Part shown: in pieces, positions 1 through 7,411 of the stretch
Position numbering within the stretch: position 1 is the first letter of the stretch
How the letters are laid out: each line of letters begins with the position of its first letter
Assembly: GCF_947654165.1 (NCBI RefSeq)
Contig: NZ_CANTKB010000019.1
Coordinates: 1 to 64,000 of the forward strand
DNA from: an uncultured Blautia sp.
GTDB taxonomy: Bacteria; Bacillota; Clostridia; Lachnospirales; Lachnospiraceae
DNA: 64,000 nt
Direction of reading: 5' to 3'
The notes under the pieces: model-generated
Seen by the model: the letters and a program-made list of their open reading frames with translations, nothing else
Told to the model about the DNA's origin: nothing
The model's database searches: none
Made by a program: the position numbers and the translations under genes

Positions 1-51
1 AGCACTTGACTTTTAATCAAGTTGTCCGGGGTTCGAATCCCCGATGCTTCA
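1..51 (+). tRNA. tRNA-Lys(UUU), 5' end outside window
   Basis: The 3' part of a tRNA is visible: anticodon arm CTTGA-CTTTTAA-TCAAG with anticodon TTT, T arm CGGGG-TTCGAAT-CCCCG, then the 3' acceptor strand and discriminator A at 51. The D arm and 5' acceptor strand lie before position 1. No CCA is encoded. Confidence 0.93.
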
Positions 52-62
52 CTTTGTGAGAT

Positions 63-102
63 GGCTGAAATCCAGCAGATGTAGGATTTCGGTCCTTTTT
101 TA
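63..102 (+). terminator. Hairpin plus T-run after tRNA-Lys
   Basis: CTGAAATCC pairs with GGATTTCGG (with wobbles the stem extends to about 11 bp) and is followed by six T. It lies between tRNA-Lys and tRNA-Leu, so the two tRNAs may be partly separate transcripts. Confidence 0.6.
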
Positions 103-116
103 TCAAAACAGAATAT

Positions 117-197
117 GCGGGCATGGCGGAATTGGCAGACGCGCCAGATTTAGGTTCTGGTGTCTATGACGTGCAGGTTCAAGTCCTGTTGCCCGCA
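117..197 (+). tRNA. tRNA-Leu(UAG)
   Basis: Complete cloverleaf with a class II long variable arm. Acceptor GCGGGCA pairs with TGCCCGC, discriminator A at 197; anticodon arm CCAGA-TTTAGGT-TCTGG gives anticodon TAG (reads CUA). T arm is GCAGG-TTCAAGT-CCTGT. No encoded CCA. Confidence 0.95.
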
Positions 198-203
198 GGC
201 TAA

Positions 204-240
204 GGGGTTATCGGAAAATAGATAGCCCCATTTTTATTTT
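204..240 (+). terminator. Terminator after tRNA-Leu
   Basis: GGGGTTATC pairs with GATAGCCCC (one G-T wobble) around a short loop and is followed by a T-rich tail. Ends the tRNA transcript. Confidence 0.75.
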
Positions 241-288
241 TATTTGCTTACTTTTCTCATAAATCACTCACTTCTTCCCAGTTTTCCG

Positions 289-559
289 TTTTAGCCTACT
301 TTTTCAAGGTACAGATAGGCTAATCATTTCACTCTATGAATTCCCACCTATTTTTCTTCTTCGCTAATAGGCTGGATTTCTTATCTGTAGCAGTTTGGCC
401 TACTTGTCTCCAGGAAATGGTAGGCCAAAATATTGCTTTTTCTATTTTTAGCCTATCCAGATTGTTTTTTAGTAGGTCGCCAGAAGCTTTTCTTTATTTT
501 CCACCTATATAAACCGATTTTTTGTAGGTCATAATACTTGTTTTATGAGTTTTAGCCTA
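289..559. repeat. Cluster of short TAGCCTA/TAGGCTA repeats
   Basis: This gene-free stretch carries TTTTAGCCTA three times (289, 446, 550), the inverse TAGGCTA at 316, TAGGCTG at 368, a perfect 10-bp inverted repeat TTTGGCCTAC/GTAGGCCAAA (394-403 and 420-429), and several ACCTA/TAGGT cores (503, 473, 525). Spacing is irregular, so it is not a CRISPR array. No credible coding frame is present. Function unknown; protein-binding sites, a structured RNA or a decayed repeat element are all possible. Confidence 0.5.
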
Positions 560-701
560 TCTATTCCGAAACAGCCCTATCTTATCAAAGGGCACTGTTA
601 TCGTTGAGTCTGGACAAATTTTACGAATCTTTAATCTAATCTGATGTAAGAGTTTACAGGAAAAAAGTATAATAAACAAAAAGGCAACAGGAGGAATCGT
701 A

Positions 702-773
702 ATGGGATCAGTAATTGTGTTGTTTCTTGGAATTATTACGATGAGTATTTTGGTATCAATAAAGAAGAAATAA
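702..773 (+). CDS. 23-residue single-span membrane peptide
   Basis: A very short frame starts at ATG 702, eight bases after a strong AGGAGG, and encodes MGSVIVLFLGIITMSILVSI followed by a lysine tail and TAA. The product would be one hydrophobic helix with a positive C-terminal end, the usual look of bacterial membrane microproteins (KdpF-like accessory subunits or type I toxin peptides). A TATAAT at 668-673 is suitably placed upstream, but no good -35 box is seen. It has no obvious gene partner: the nearest genes are the tRNAs and a convergent deacetylase. Function unknown. Confidence 0.5.
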   Translation: MGSVIVLFLGIITMSILVSIKKK

Positions 774-994
774 CGCAGCGTGAAGTCATCCGGACAAATC
801 CGGTGAAAAACAAAAAACAGGATATGGAATTCTAAGGTGTTTGCTGTTTTCACTTTGAAAATGACAGGTGCTTTTGGTTTAGAGGGGGCGAAAACATCTT
901 TTATTGTTTCTGTTGATGAAGTATAATATAGGAAACGAATAAGAACTTGTGGGGTGTTGGTGAAGAATTTTCTATCATTTATCGTAAGAATTAA

Positions 995-1105
995 AAGTGG
1001 GTTTTGCCGGCAGGTCCGTTTACGATAATTGATTCCGAAAAAGTCACATCCTATTTATTTGGATTTGATGAAAAGGGAGTTTATGAAAGGTATCATTCAA
1101 AATAA
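995..1105 (+). pseudogene. Possible decayed gene fragment
   Basis: A 36-codon open stretch without a start codon reads ...GPFTIIDSEKVTSYLFGFDE... and ends in TAA at 1103. Its amino-acid composition looks like real protein, but it is preceded in frame by TAA at 992 and nearby frames (about 950-1020 and 1100-1180) also show short protein-like pieces. I read 940-1180 as a remnant of a degraded gene whose family I do not recognise. The rest of 774-1218 shows nothing I can name. Confidence 0.25.
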
Positions 1106-1218
1106 ATAAAGTAGTTGTGAGAAACCCATGGGTTAAAGAGAATATGAACAATTTAGAAGCGTTAAATTATTATAAAAGATAGTGATGCGAAAGCGAGACG
1201 ATAAGAAGAAATTGATTA

Positions 1219-1250
1219 AGCAGGAAATCTGAAATGGTTTCCTGCTTTTT
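1219..1250. terminator. Terminator, probably bidirectional
   Basis: AGCAGGAAATC pairs with GGTTTCCTGCT and is followed by TTTTT on the plus strand. The minus-strand tail is T-rich as well, so it can also end the deacetylase gene that reads toward it. Confidence 0.65.
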
Positions 1251-1258
1251 GAGAGAAT

Positions 1259-2023
1259 TTATTCCCTATCCGGTATCTGCCGACCTTCATGATTCATATG
1301 GTAGTGATCCCTGTAAATAAGTTCGGAGATAGGCACAAATTCGTACCCTTTATCCTGGAGGGTGATAATCACCTGTTCCAGAGCATCTTTCGTATATTTG
1401 GCACCATTATGGCAGAGAATAATACTTCCGTTGCTCAGATTTTTATGCTCTGTGATGCGTTTTACAATGTCATCAGCTCCATAATCTTTCCAGTCCAGAG
1501 AGTCAATATTCCATTGGATTGGATAATAATTATTCTTTTTGGCATTGGCAACGACCTGATTGTCGTAATCGCCGTAAGGAGGACGAAACAGAAACATATC
1601 GTATCCGGTGAGTTCTTTTACTTTATTATGTACGGACATGAGTTCACTGGTTTTTTCTTCATCACTTAATTTTGTCATATACTTGTGGTTTTGGCTGTGA
1701 TTTCCAAGATCATGGCCGGCTTCGAAGATTTTTTTAACATCGTCCGGATAACTTTCTACCCATCCTCCGGTCATAAAAAAAGTGGCTTTTATTTGGTGTC
1801 TTGCAAGAATATCAAGAAGTGTCTGTGTGTCCTCATTGCCCCAGGCAGCATCAAAACTGATGGCTATCTGGGGCTTTTCTGTTTCTACACAATAAATCGG
1901 AAGTTCCCGGCCTCCCGGTGTGCTGCTGACAGTGATAATGTCTGGAAGATAAGTGACAGCACACCACGCAAGCAATCCGGCGAAAGAAAAAATCATAAGA
2001 GAATTGAGAAATCTTTTGGGCAA
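1259..2023 (-). CDS. NodB-type polysaccharide deacetylase, sporulation-like
   Basis: 254 residues. An N-terminal membrane/signal segment (about 8-30) precedes a NodB carbohydrate-esterase 4 domain. Visible motifs: ISFDAAWGNEDT (motif 1, in the SFDAAWG form typical of PdaB-like sporulation enzymes rather than TFDDG), GNHSQNH (metal-binding histidines), RPPYGDYD (motif 3) and ILCHNG (catalytic His). The family removes N-acetyl groups from surface polysaccharide or peptidoglycan outside the membrane; PdaB itself maintains spore cortex. The gene stands alone on the minus strand, 65 bp after the DUF3783 gene and probably co-transcribed with it. Substrate cannot be told from sequence. Confidence 0.88.
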   Translation of the reverse strand: MPKRFLNSLMIFSFAGLLAWCAVTYLPDIITVSSTPGGRELPIYCVETEKPQIAISFDAAWGNEDTQTLLDILARHQIKATFFMTGGWVESYPDDVKKIFEAGHDLGNHSQNHKYMTKLSDEEKTSELMSVHNKVKELTGYDMFLFRPPYGDYDNQVVANAKKNNYYPIQWNIDSLDWKDYGADDIVKRITEHKNLSNGSIILCHNGAKYTKDALEQVIITLQDKGYEFVPISELIYRDHYHMNHEGRQIPDRE

Positions 2024-2088
2024 AATGAAATCCCCTTTGAAGAGGTTTGTTATTATTCTATTTTACCGGTTTGGAAAAAAGAACCCTT

Positions 2089-2484
2089 TTATTCTTTTCC
2101 GTAAAAATGCTGGTGTTCTTCCTGCAATTCCTGAAAAAGCTGGGCAAAGGTCCAGAAGCAATTCTGAGGTGTGAGCATTGCTTTTAATGGAACGTGAGGG
2201 ACAGAGCCACTTTTCATGGCACCCAAAAGCATATCCAGTGTTTCCTCGGTGAAGTTGCACATGACCATGACTTCTTCGGTGATTTCAGGTATAACCTCCA
2301 GAGGAGAAAGTTTTCTGGCTGGGAATCCCTTGACTTTTGCCAGATGTCCTACCGTTTGAAGAAATTGGGAAGGTGCGATCGGAACGAGTGTGATTCCAAG
2401 AGGCAGGATAGATTTTTCAATAGCATTTCTTTTCAGAGTGTTTCCTTTGTCATAATAAAGAATCATAGGTTTGTGGAAAGGCAT
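2089..2484 (-). CDS. DUF3783 domain protein
   Basis: 131 residues. I chose the ATG at 2484 because AAGGGGG lies seven bases before it; the frame is open further upstream to 2547 but without a ribosome site. The N-terminal half (HKPMILYYDKG...) resembles a small alpha/beta fold, and the C-terminal half (ITEEVMVMCNFTEE..., PHVPLKAMLTPQN) matches the DUF3783 family of Clostridia, whose function is unknown. It is cytosolic, with no signal or membrane segment. It is divergent from the large BTAD regulator, with both promoters inside about 150 bp. Confidence 0.75.
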   Translation of the reverse strand: MPFHKPMILYYDKGNTLKRNAIEKSILPLGITLVPIAPSQFLQTVGHLAKVKGFPARKLSPLEVIPEITEEVMVMCNFTEETLDMLLGAMKSGSVPHVPLKAMLTPQNCFWTFAQLFQELQEEHQHFYGKE

Positions 2485-2572
2485 GACAGTTCCCCCTTGT
2501 ATAATATTTGTTACCTTCATCATATACTGCAAACCCATAAAATTCAACGGATTTTTTAGGAATTGTCTTTAG

Positions 2573-2601
2573 TTGACACTGGGTTGAGAAATTAGTATAC
2601 T
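2573..2601 (+). promoter_or_regulatory. Sigma-A promoter of the BTAD regulator
   Basis: TTGACA (2573-2578), 17-bp spacer, TATACT (2596-2601). The start codon follows about 30 bases later. Confidence 0.8.
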
Positions 2602-2631
2602 AACAAATATAGAGATTGCGAGGGATGAAAT

Positions 2632-5505
2632 TTGGATAAAATCAGTGTACATCTTCTTGGCAGGCCGTATGTAGAAAAAAATGGAGAGAGAGTAAACTTT
2701 CCCTATAAAAAAGCGGAAGGTTTCTTCTATTATTTATGTGTGAAGAAAACGGCTACAAGAGAAGAGATTATATATGTTCTCTGGGGAGCTGACAATGAAA
2801 ATGTTGGGCGAAAGAATTTAAGAGAGGCAGTGTATCAGATTAAGAAGCTTTTGGGAAAAGAAGTTCTTCTTACTTTGGGTCACACCAGCATTTCTCTGAA
2901 TCCAGATGCCGGTGTGGATGTGGATTGGGATTATATTGACAAGGATAATATTTTAGAGCAGGAAGAAGAAGGATTTCTGGCTCATTTTCATATAAAAAAC
3001 AGTTATGAATTTGAAGAGTGGATGGCGTCCATGCAGGAGCAGTATGATCAGTCTATTATTGATTCTGCACATCAGCAGCTTGCAGCAGCAAGTGCTGTTA
3101 AGGATATGGCACAGATTCAGAAGTACAGCAATATTTTGCTGAAGCATGATCCATATAATGAAAAGCTTTATCAGGAAATTATGGAGATTTATGCTGCAGG
3201 TGGAAATTATAATATGGCGATCAAGCTCTATTATGATTTGGAAAAAGTTTTAGATGAAGAGTTGGGAGTAGAGCCTTCCGGGGAAATCACAGAATTATTT
3301 CATCGCATTTTCAATGTGAAAGGAAATGTGGCAGTAGAAAATATTACCTGGAATCTCCCTTTTATGGGCAGAACAGAGGAAATATACCGCATCAGCCAGT
3401 GTCTGACAGGAACCGGAAGGTGGGAACACCCTCAGTGCGTGGCAATTGGAGGAGAAGAGGGTGTTGGAAAATCTTCTCTTTTGGAAAAAGCCAGACAGAT
3501 GGTAAAAGGAAATCAGATGATACCATTATTCGCTGCATGTTACAGGGATGAAGCAGATTTTTTCTTGAGACCGTGGAATGATATCTTCTGGGAAGTTAGA
3601 CAGTGTGTAGAAAACGGCGTCCTGAAGGATGAACTGGAAGAAGACAAAGATGAGGAACTGAAGATTGTGCTAAAAGGAACGGTTTCAGAGAGCGAAGAGA
3701 AGATGGGTCGTCTGACATACCAGATTATGGAACAGGCGGTGCTGAAATTGTTTCGGAAGATTACAGAACAGCACAGGGTCGTCTTGTTTTTTGATGACAT
3801 TCAGTGGATGGACCAGATGAGTTTCCAGCTTCTGAACAGAATCCTCCTTACAATAGGTACAGACAGAATTCTTCTTATGTGCACTTACAGTCAGAGCAAT
3901 GATACAGAAATCATGGAAGCACTGGAAAAACTTACCCGCAAGGATTGTCTGCAGGTGATTAAGCTTCGTTCTTTCAGCAGAGAAGAAGCAAATGAGATTC
4001 TTCATAAATTCCTTCCACAGTTGGATTATGAGGCGGAAAAAAGGGAAAATATTTATCAGATGACAGATGGAAATGCATTTTTCCTCATGGAACTGATCAA
4101 TCTGATCAGAGAAAAGGGGTATACGTTGGAGATATCTCCAAAGACTACAAATCTGATCAAGGCGAGACTTGCAGGGCTTCCGGATATTGAAAATGAAGTC
4201 TTAGACTGTCTTTCTCTGTTTCCGGAAAAAATCAGTATCGAAGAGTTGGAATTATTGCTTCCTTCTCTGGATCGTTTAACACTGCTGCGTGTTTTGGAGA
4301 AACTTCAGGAACGCCATCTTGTCAAGGAGATCCTGGTAGGATGGAATATTTATTATAAATTTGTGCATAGAATTTTCAGGGAATACCTGTATGAGAGACA
4401 GAGTATTGGAAAACGCAGGATGTACCATCAGATGCTGGCTTCCTATTATGAAGATCAGGTGGAATCAAAGCGAAATTTTCAATGTCTCCCAATGATCATT
4501 CATCACTATGAGAAGTGCCATAATCAGGTGAAAACATATGAATATAAGATTAAATATTTAAAGGAATACTATACTATTATCAACGAGAATTTTCCTGTAC
4601 TTCATTGGGAGATTGAATATGGCGACACAGAGTTCGGTGTTACTCAGGGGGCGGCAGAAATGCTGGAGCTTGCTGAGGAAGTAATCCGTCTCAATGATGA
4701 TTCTCATCAGGCACAGGAAATGAAAATGGAAATGAATTATGTCAAAGGCCGATATAAGATTGCAGTAGGAGAATATGAGGTTGGAGTTTCTTGCATCCGG
4801 AAGAGCATAGAATTGGCAAACCATCTGGGAGAAAAGAAAATGCTGCTGAACAATCTGAAACAGATGATTTTCTATGGAATCCAGGTAGAAAATATGGAGC
4901 AGGTAAAGGAATATGTCACCAGAGGACTTTCTATTCTGGAGACAGAAGAACGGGATAGCGAGGAAAAAGGTGTTTTCACCCGTTTGCATGGATGGTATCT
5001 CCTCCACATGGGAAGATATGAAGAGGCAGATCAGGTTCTCCATCAGGCGATGAAGATTTTCAGAACCTGTGCAAAGGATGAAGAATATTTCAGTATGAGT
5101 ATTGCTGCCTGCCAGGGGTATCTGGGAGATTTATACAGAGCCAGAGGTGATTTTGGAAAGGCAAGGGAGTTTTATCAGTCGGCCATTGAACTGGGAACAG
5201 GGAAAGTGGTTACCAATGGGCTTGGACAGTTCTATTCCAATATGGGGCAGGTTTTGTATCTGGAAAAACAGTATGCAGAAGCGGAACAATATTTAGAGAA
5301 AGCAGTGTCCTGCCTGAAAGGACATGGATATTACTGGGGACTTGAGCGGGCACTGGCTTACAGAGCTATGCTTTTGTGGGAGACAGGAGAGAAGGAGCAG
5401 GCAAAAACCTGTTATGAAGAGAGCCGAGAGATCTCTATGAAGATTAAGAACCCAACAACAATAGAAATTTTAAAGAAAATGGAACGGTATTATATAGGTA
5501 AGTAA
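2632..5505 (+). CDS. SARP/LAL-like regulator: BTAD + AAA ATPase + TPR
   Basis: 957 residues, starting at TTG 2632 behind GAGGG. Residues 1-90 form an OmpR-type winged helix (ISVHLLGRPYV..., the usual start of SARP proteins), 95-235 the BTAD helical domain (SGEITELFHRI). A P-loop ATPase follows with GGEEGVGKSS (about 273-282) and Walker B VVLFFDD near 383, then a long tetratricopeptide-like region (650-950). Such proteins are signal-integrating transcription activators. It has a near-consensus promoter of its own and a large terminator behind it. It lies directly upstream of hutH on the same strand and could control it, but nothing in the sequence proves the target. Confidence 0.85.
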   Translation: MDKISVHLLGRPYVEKNGERVNFPYKKAEGFFYYLCVKKTATREEIIYVLWGADNENVGRKNLREAVYQIKKLLGKEVLLTLGHTSISLNPDAGVDVDWDYIDKDNILEQEEEGFLAHFHIKNSYEFEEWMASMQEQYDQSIIDSAHQQLAAASAVKDMAQIQKYSNILLKHDPYNEKLYQEIMEIYAAGGNYNMAIKLYYDLEKVLDEELGVEPSGEITELFHRIFNVKGNVAVENITWNLPFMGRTEEIYRISQCLTGTGRWEHPQCVAIGGEEGVGKSSLLEKARQMVKGNQMIPLFAACYRDEADFFLRPWNDIFWEVRQCVENGVLKDELEEDKDEELKIVLKGTVSESEEKMGRLTYQIMEQAVLKLFRKITEQHRVVLFFDDIQWMDQMSFQLLNRILLTIGTDRILLMCTYSQSNDTEIMEALEKLTRKDCLQVIKLRSFSREEANEILHKFLPQLDYEAEKRENIYQMTDGNAFFLMELINLIREKGYTLEISPKTTNLIKARLAGLPDIENEVLDCLSLFPEKISIEELELLLPSLDRLTLLRVLEKLQERHLVKEILVGWNIYYKFVHRIFREYLYERQSIGKRRMYHQMLASYYEDQVESKRNFQCLPMIIHHYEKCHNQVKTYEYKIKYLKEYYTIINENFPVLHWEIEYGDTEFGVTQGAAEMLELAEEVIRLNDDSHQAQEMKMEMNYVKGRYKIAVGEYEVGVSCIRKSIELANHLGEKKMLLNNLKQMIFYGIQVENMEQVKEYVTRGLSILETEERDSEEKGVFTRLHGWYLLHMGRYEEADQVLHQAMKIFRTCAKDEEYFSMSIAACQGYLGDLYRARGDFGKAREFYQSAIELGTGKVVTNGLGQFYSNMGQVLYLEKQYAEAEQYLEKAVSCLKGHGYYWGLERALAYRAMLLWETGEKEQAKTCYEESREISMKIKNPTTIEILKKMERYYIGK

Positions 5506-5511
5506 AGATAA

Positions 5512-5572
5512 ATCCTTCTGTGATTTCGGAGTTCTTTTTTTGGTGAACCGGAAACAACAGGAGGATTTTTTT
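5512..5572 (+). terminator. Long terminator after the BTAD regulator
   Basis: ATCCTTCTGT pairs with ACAGGAGGAT (one wobble), with a second inner stem TTTCGGAGTTC/GAACCGGAAA, followed by seven T. Confidence 0.7.
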
Positions 5573-5575
5573 GTG

Positions 5576-5606
5576 CAGTGAATTTTTTTATGATAATAAT
5601 TCACTG
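5576..5606. promoter_or_regulatory. Perfect inverted repeat upstream of hutH
   Basis: CAGTGAATT and AATTCACTG form a perfect 9-bp dyad with a 13-base spacer. It lacks a T-run, so an operator is more likely than a terminator. It lies about 110 bp before the hutH promoter. Confidence 0.4.
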
Positions 5607-5717
5607 TGATAATATGTTAAAATTGACTATCTTTTCCTATGTAAAAAGCAGTTAAAATGTAGAAAAATATGAAAAAAATAAAATATCAAAAAAATACATT
5701 ATGCAAAATGACATTTA

Positions 5718-5750
5718 TTGACGCTTTTTAGACACTACAATATGTATAAT
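5718..5750 (+). promoter_or_regulatory. Promoter of hutH
   Basis: TTGACG (5718-5723) is followed 17 bp later by TATGTA (5741-5746); a perfect TATAAT sits at 5745-5750, 21 bp away. One of the two is the -10 box. Confidence 0.5.
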
Positions 5751-5786
5751 TTCACTTATAATAATTACAGGAAAAGAGGGTGCGTT

Positions 5787-7322
5787 ATGAGCAAAATTAC
5801 ACTTACAGGTAAAGACCTGACACTTGAACAGATTGCAGCTATTTGCCGTGACCATGCGGAGGTTGAACTGGCAGAAGAGGCAAAACAGAACATTCTGGCA
5901 TCCAGAAAAGTAGTAGATGATCTGGTTGCAGAAGAAAAAGTAGTATACGGAATTACAACAGGATTTGGTAAATTCAGTGACGTAGTAATTTCTCAGGATC
6001 AGTGTAAAGAACTTCAGAAAAACTTGATTATTACTCATGCAGTAGGTGCTGGTAATCCATTCCCAGAAGATATTGCAAGAGGAATTATGCTTCTGAGAGT
6101 TAACAACCTGGTGAAAGGTTTCTCAGGTATCAGATTAGAAACAGTAGAAACTATGGTAAACATGCTGAACAAAGGTGTTACCGCATTTATTCCGGAAAAA
6201 GGTTCTCTGGGAGCTTCCGGTGACTTGGCTCCTCTGTCCCACATGGTTCTTCCAATGTTAGGACTTGGTATGGCTTATTACGAAGGCGAACTGCTTCCAG
6301 GAGCAGAAGCTATGAAACGTGCAGGTATTCCTACTATTGAATTATCTGCAAAAGAAGGTCTGGCACTGAACAATGGTACACAGGCTATGACATCTGCCGG
6401 TTCTCTGGCATTATACGATGCACTTCAGTTACTGAAAGTTGCAGATATCGCTGATGCTCTTTGCTTCGAAGCACAGAATGGTGTAGTAGATGCATTAGAC
6501 CACAGAGTGCATGATGTACGTCCACATTCCGGACAGTTAGCAACAGCAAGAAACCTTCTGAAATTACTGGAAGGCAGCAAGAACACCACACGCCAGGGTG
6601 AAATCCGTGTACAGGATGCTTATTCCTTAAGATGTTCACCACAGATTCATGGTGCAAGTAAAGATGCTATCAATTATGTATTAGATAAAGTTAATATTGA
6701 AATCAATTCTGTAACAGATAACCCGATTATCTTCAAGGAAGACCGTGCAGGTATTTCAGGCGGTAACTTCCACGGTCAGCCAATGGCATTAAGCTTTGAC
6801 TTCCTTGGAATCGGTGTAGCTGAACTGGCAAACGTTTCTGAAAGACGTATTGAACGTTTAGTAAACCCGGCATACAGTGATCTGCCGGCATTCCTTACAC
6901 CACACGGTGGAGTTTGCTCTGGTTTCATGATCGTTCAGTATTCAGCAGCAGCTTTAGTATCTGAAAATAAAGTTCTGGCTCATCCTGCATCCGTTGACAG
7001 TATTCCATCTTCAGCAGGACAGGAAGACCATGTATCTATGGGTACTATCGCAGCTAGAAAAGCTGGTGAGATTGCGAAAAACGTTAGACGAGTTCTGGCT
7101 ATGGAATTGATGGTTGCCTGCCAGGGTATCGACATGAGAGGCAATAAAGGCCTTGGTAAAGGTACACAGGCTGCTTACGACTTAGTTCGTAAACAGGTAG
7201 CTACCTTAGACAATGACCGTGAATTATATGGCGATATCAACTACTGTGAAGAAATCATCACAAATGGTTCTCTGATCAAAGCAGTAGAAGAAGCTATCGG
7301 CGGAGCAATCGAAACAAAATAA
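5787..7322 (+). CDS. hutH: Histidine ammonia-lyase
   Basis: 511 residues, the usual length of the family. The enzyme deaminates L-histidine to trans-urocanate and ammonia in the cytosol, the first step of histidine breakdown. The MIO electrophile is formed from Ala143-Ser144-Gly145 in GSLGASGDLAPLSHM; other family blocks are YGITTGFGKF near residue 53 and the late SIPSSAGQEDHVSMG. The ATG at 5787 has GAGGG nine bases upstream; an in-frame TTG at 5718 overlaps the promoter and is rejected. The next gene is a permease likely to import histidine. No hutU, hutI or hutG is present, so the rest of the pathway, if any, is elsewhere. Confidence 0.95.
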   Translation: MSKITLTGKDLTLEQIAAICRDHAEVELAEEAKQNILASRKVVDDLVAEEKVVYGITTGFGKFSDVVISQDQCKELQKNLIITHAVGAGNPFPEDIARGIMLLRVNNLVKGFSGIRLETVETMVNMLNKGVTAFIPEKGSLGASGDLAPLSHMVLPMLGLGMAYYEGELLPGAEAMKRAGIPTIELSAKEGLALNNGTQAMTSAGSLALYDALQLLKVADIADALCFEAQNGVVDALDHRVHDVRPHSGQLATARNLLKLLEGSKNTTRQGEIRVQDAYSLRCSPQIHGASKDAINYVLDKVNIEINSVTDNPIIFKEDRAGISGGNFHGQPMALSFDFLGIGVAELANVSERRIERLVNPAYSDLPAFLTPHGGVCSGFMIVQYSAAALVSENKVLAHPASVDSIPSSAGQEDHVSMGTIAARKAGEIAKNVRRVLAMELMVACQGIDMRGNKGLGKGTQAAYDLVRKQVATLDNDRELYGDINYCEEIITNGSLIKAVEEAIGGAIETK

Positions 7323-7340
7323 AAAAATAAGCGAGGGTGC

Positions 7341-7383
7341 GCTGCAGTTGTTTTTGGAGAGGGACCCCTTTGGCAGCTGCAGC
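7341..7383 (+). other. Intercistronic stem between hutH and the permease
   Basis: GCTGCAGTTG (7341-7350) pairs with CAGCTGCAGC (7374-7383), nine of ten positions Watson-Crick plus one wobble, around a 23-base loop. It is not followed by a T-run but by the permease ribosome site, suggesting mRNA processing or stability control instead of termination. Confidence 0.5.
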
Positions 7384-7411
7384 TAACAAAAAAAGAGGGA
7401 GGTTATATCTT

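Noticed and set aside
289..559. Possible CRISPR array from repeated TAGCCTA cores
   Set aside because: Cores are only 7-10 bases, irregularly spaced and in both orientations, and no cas genes are in the window.
5576..5606. Second terminator before hutH
   Set aside because: No T-run after the stem and a good terminator already precedes it; kept as a possible operator.
5718..5787. Upstream TTG start extending hutH by 23 residues
   Set aside because: It would place the start codon in the promoter; ATG 5787 has a ribosome site and gives the usual family start.
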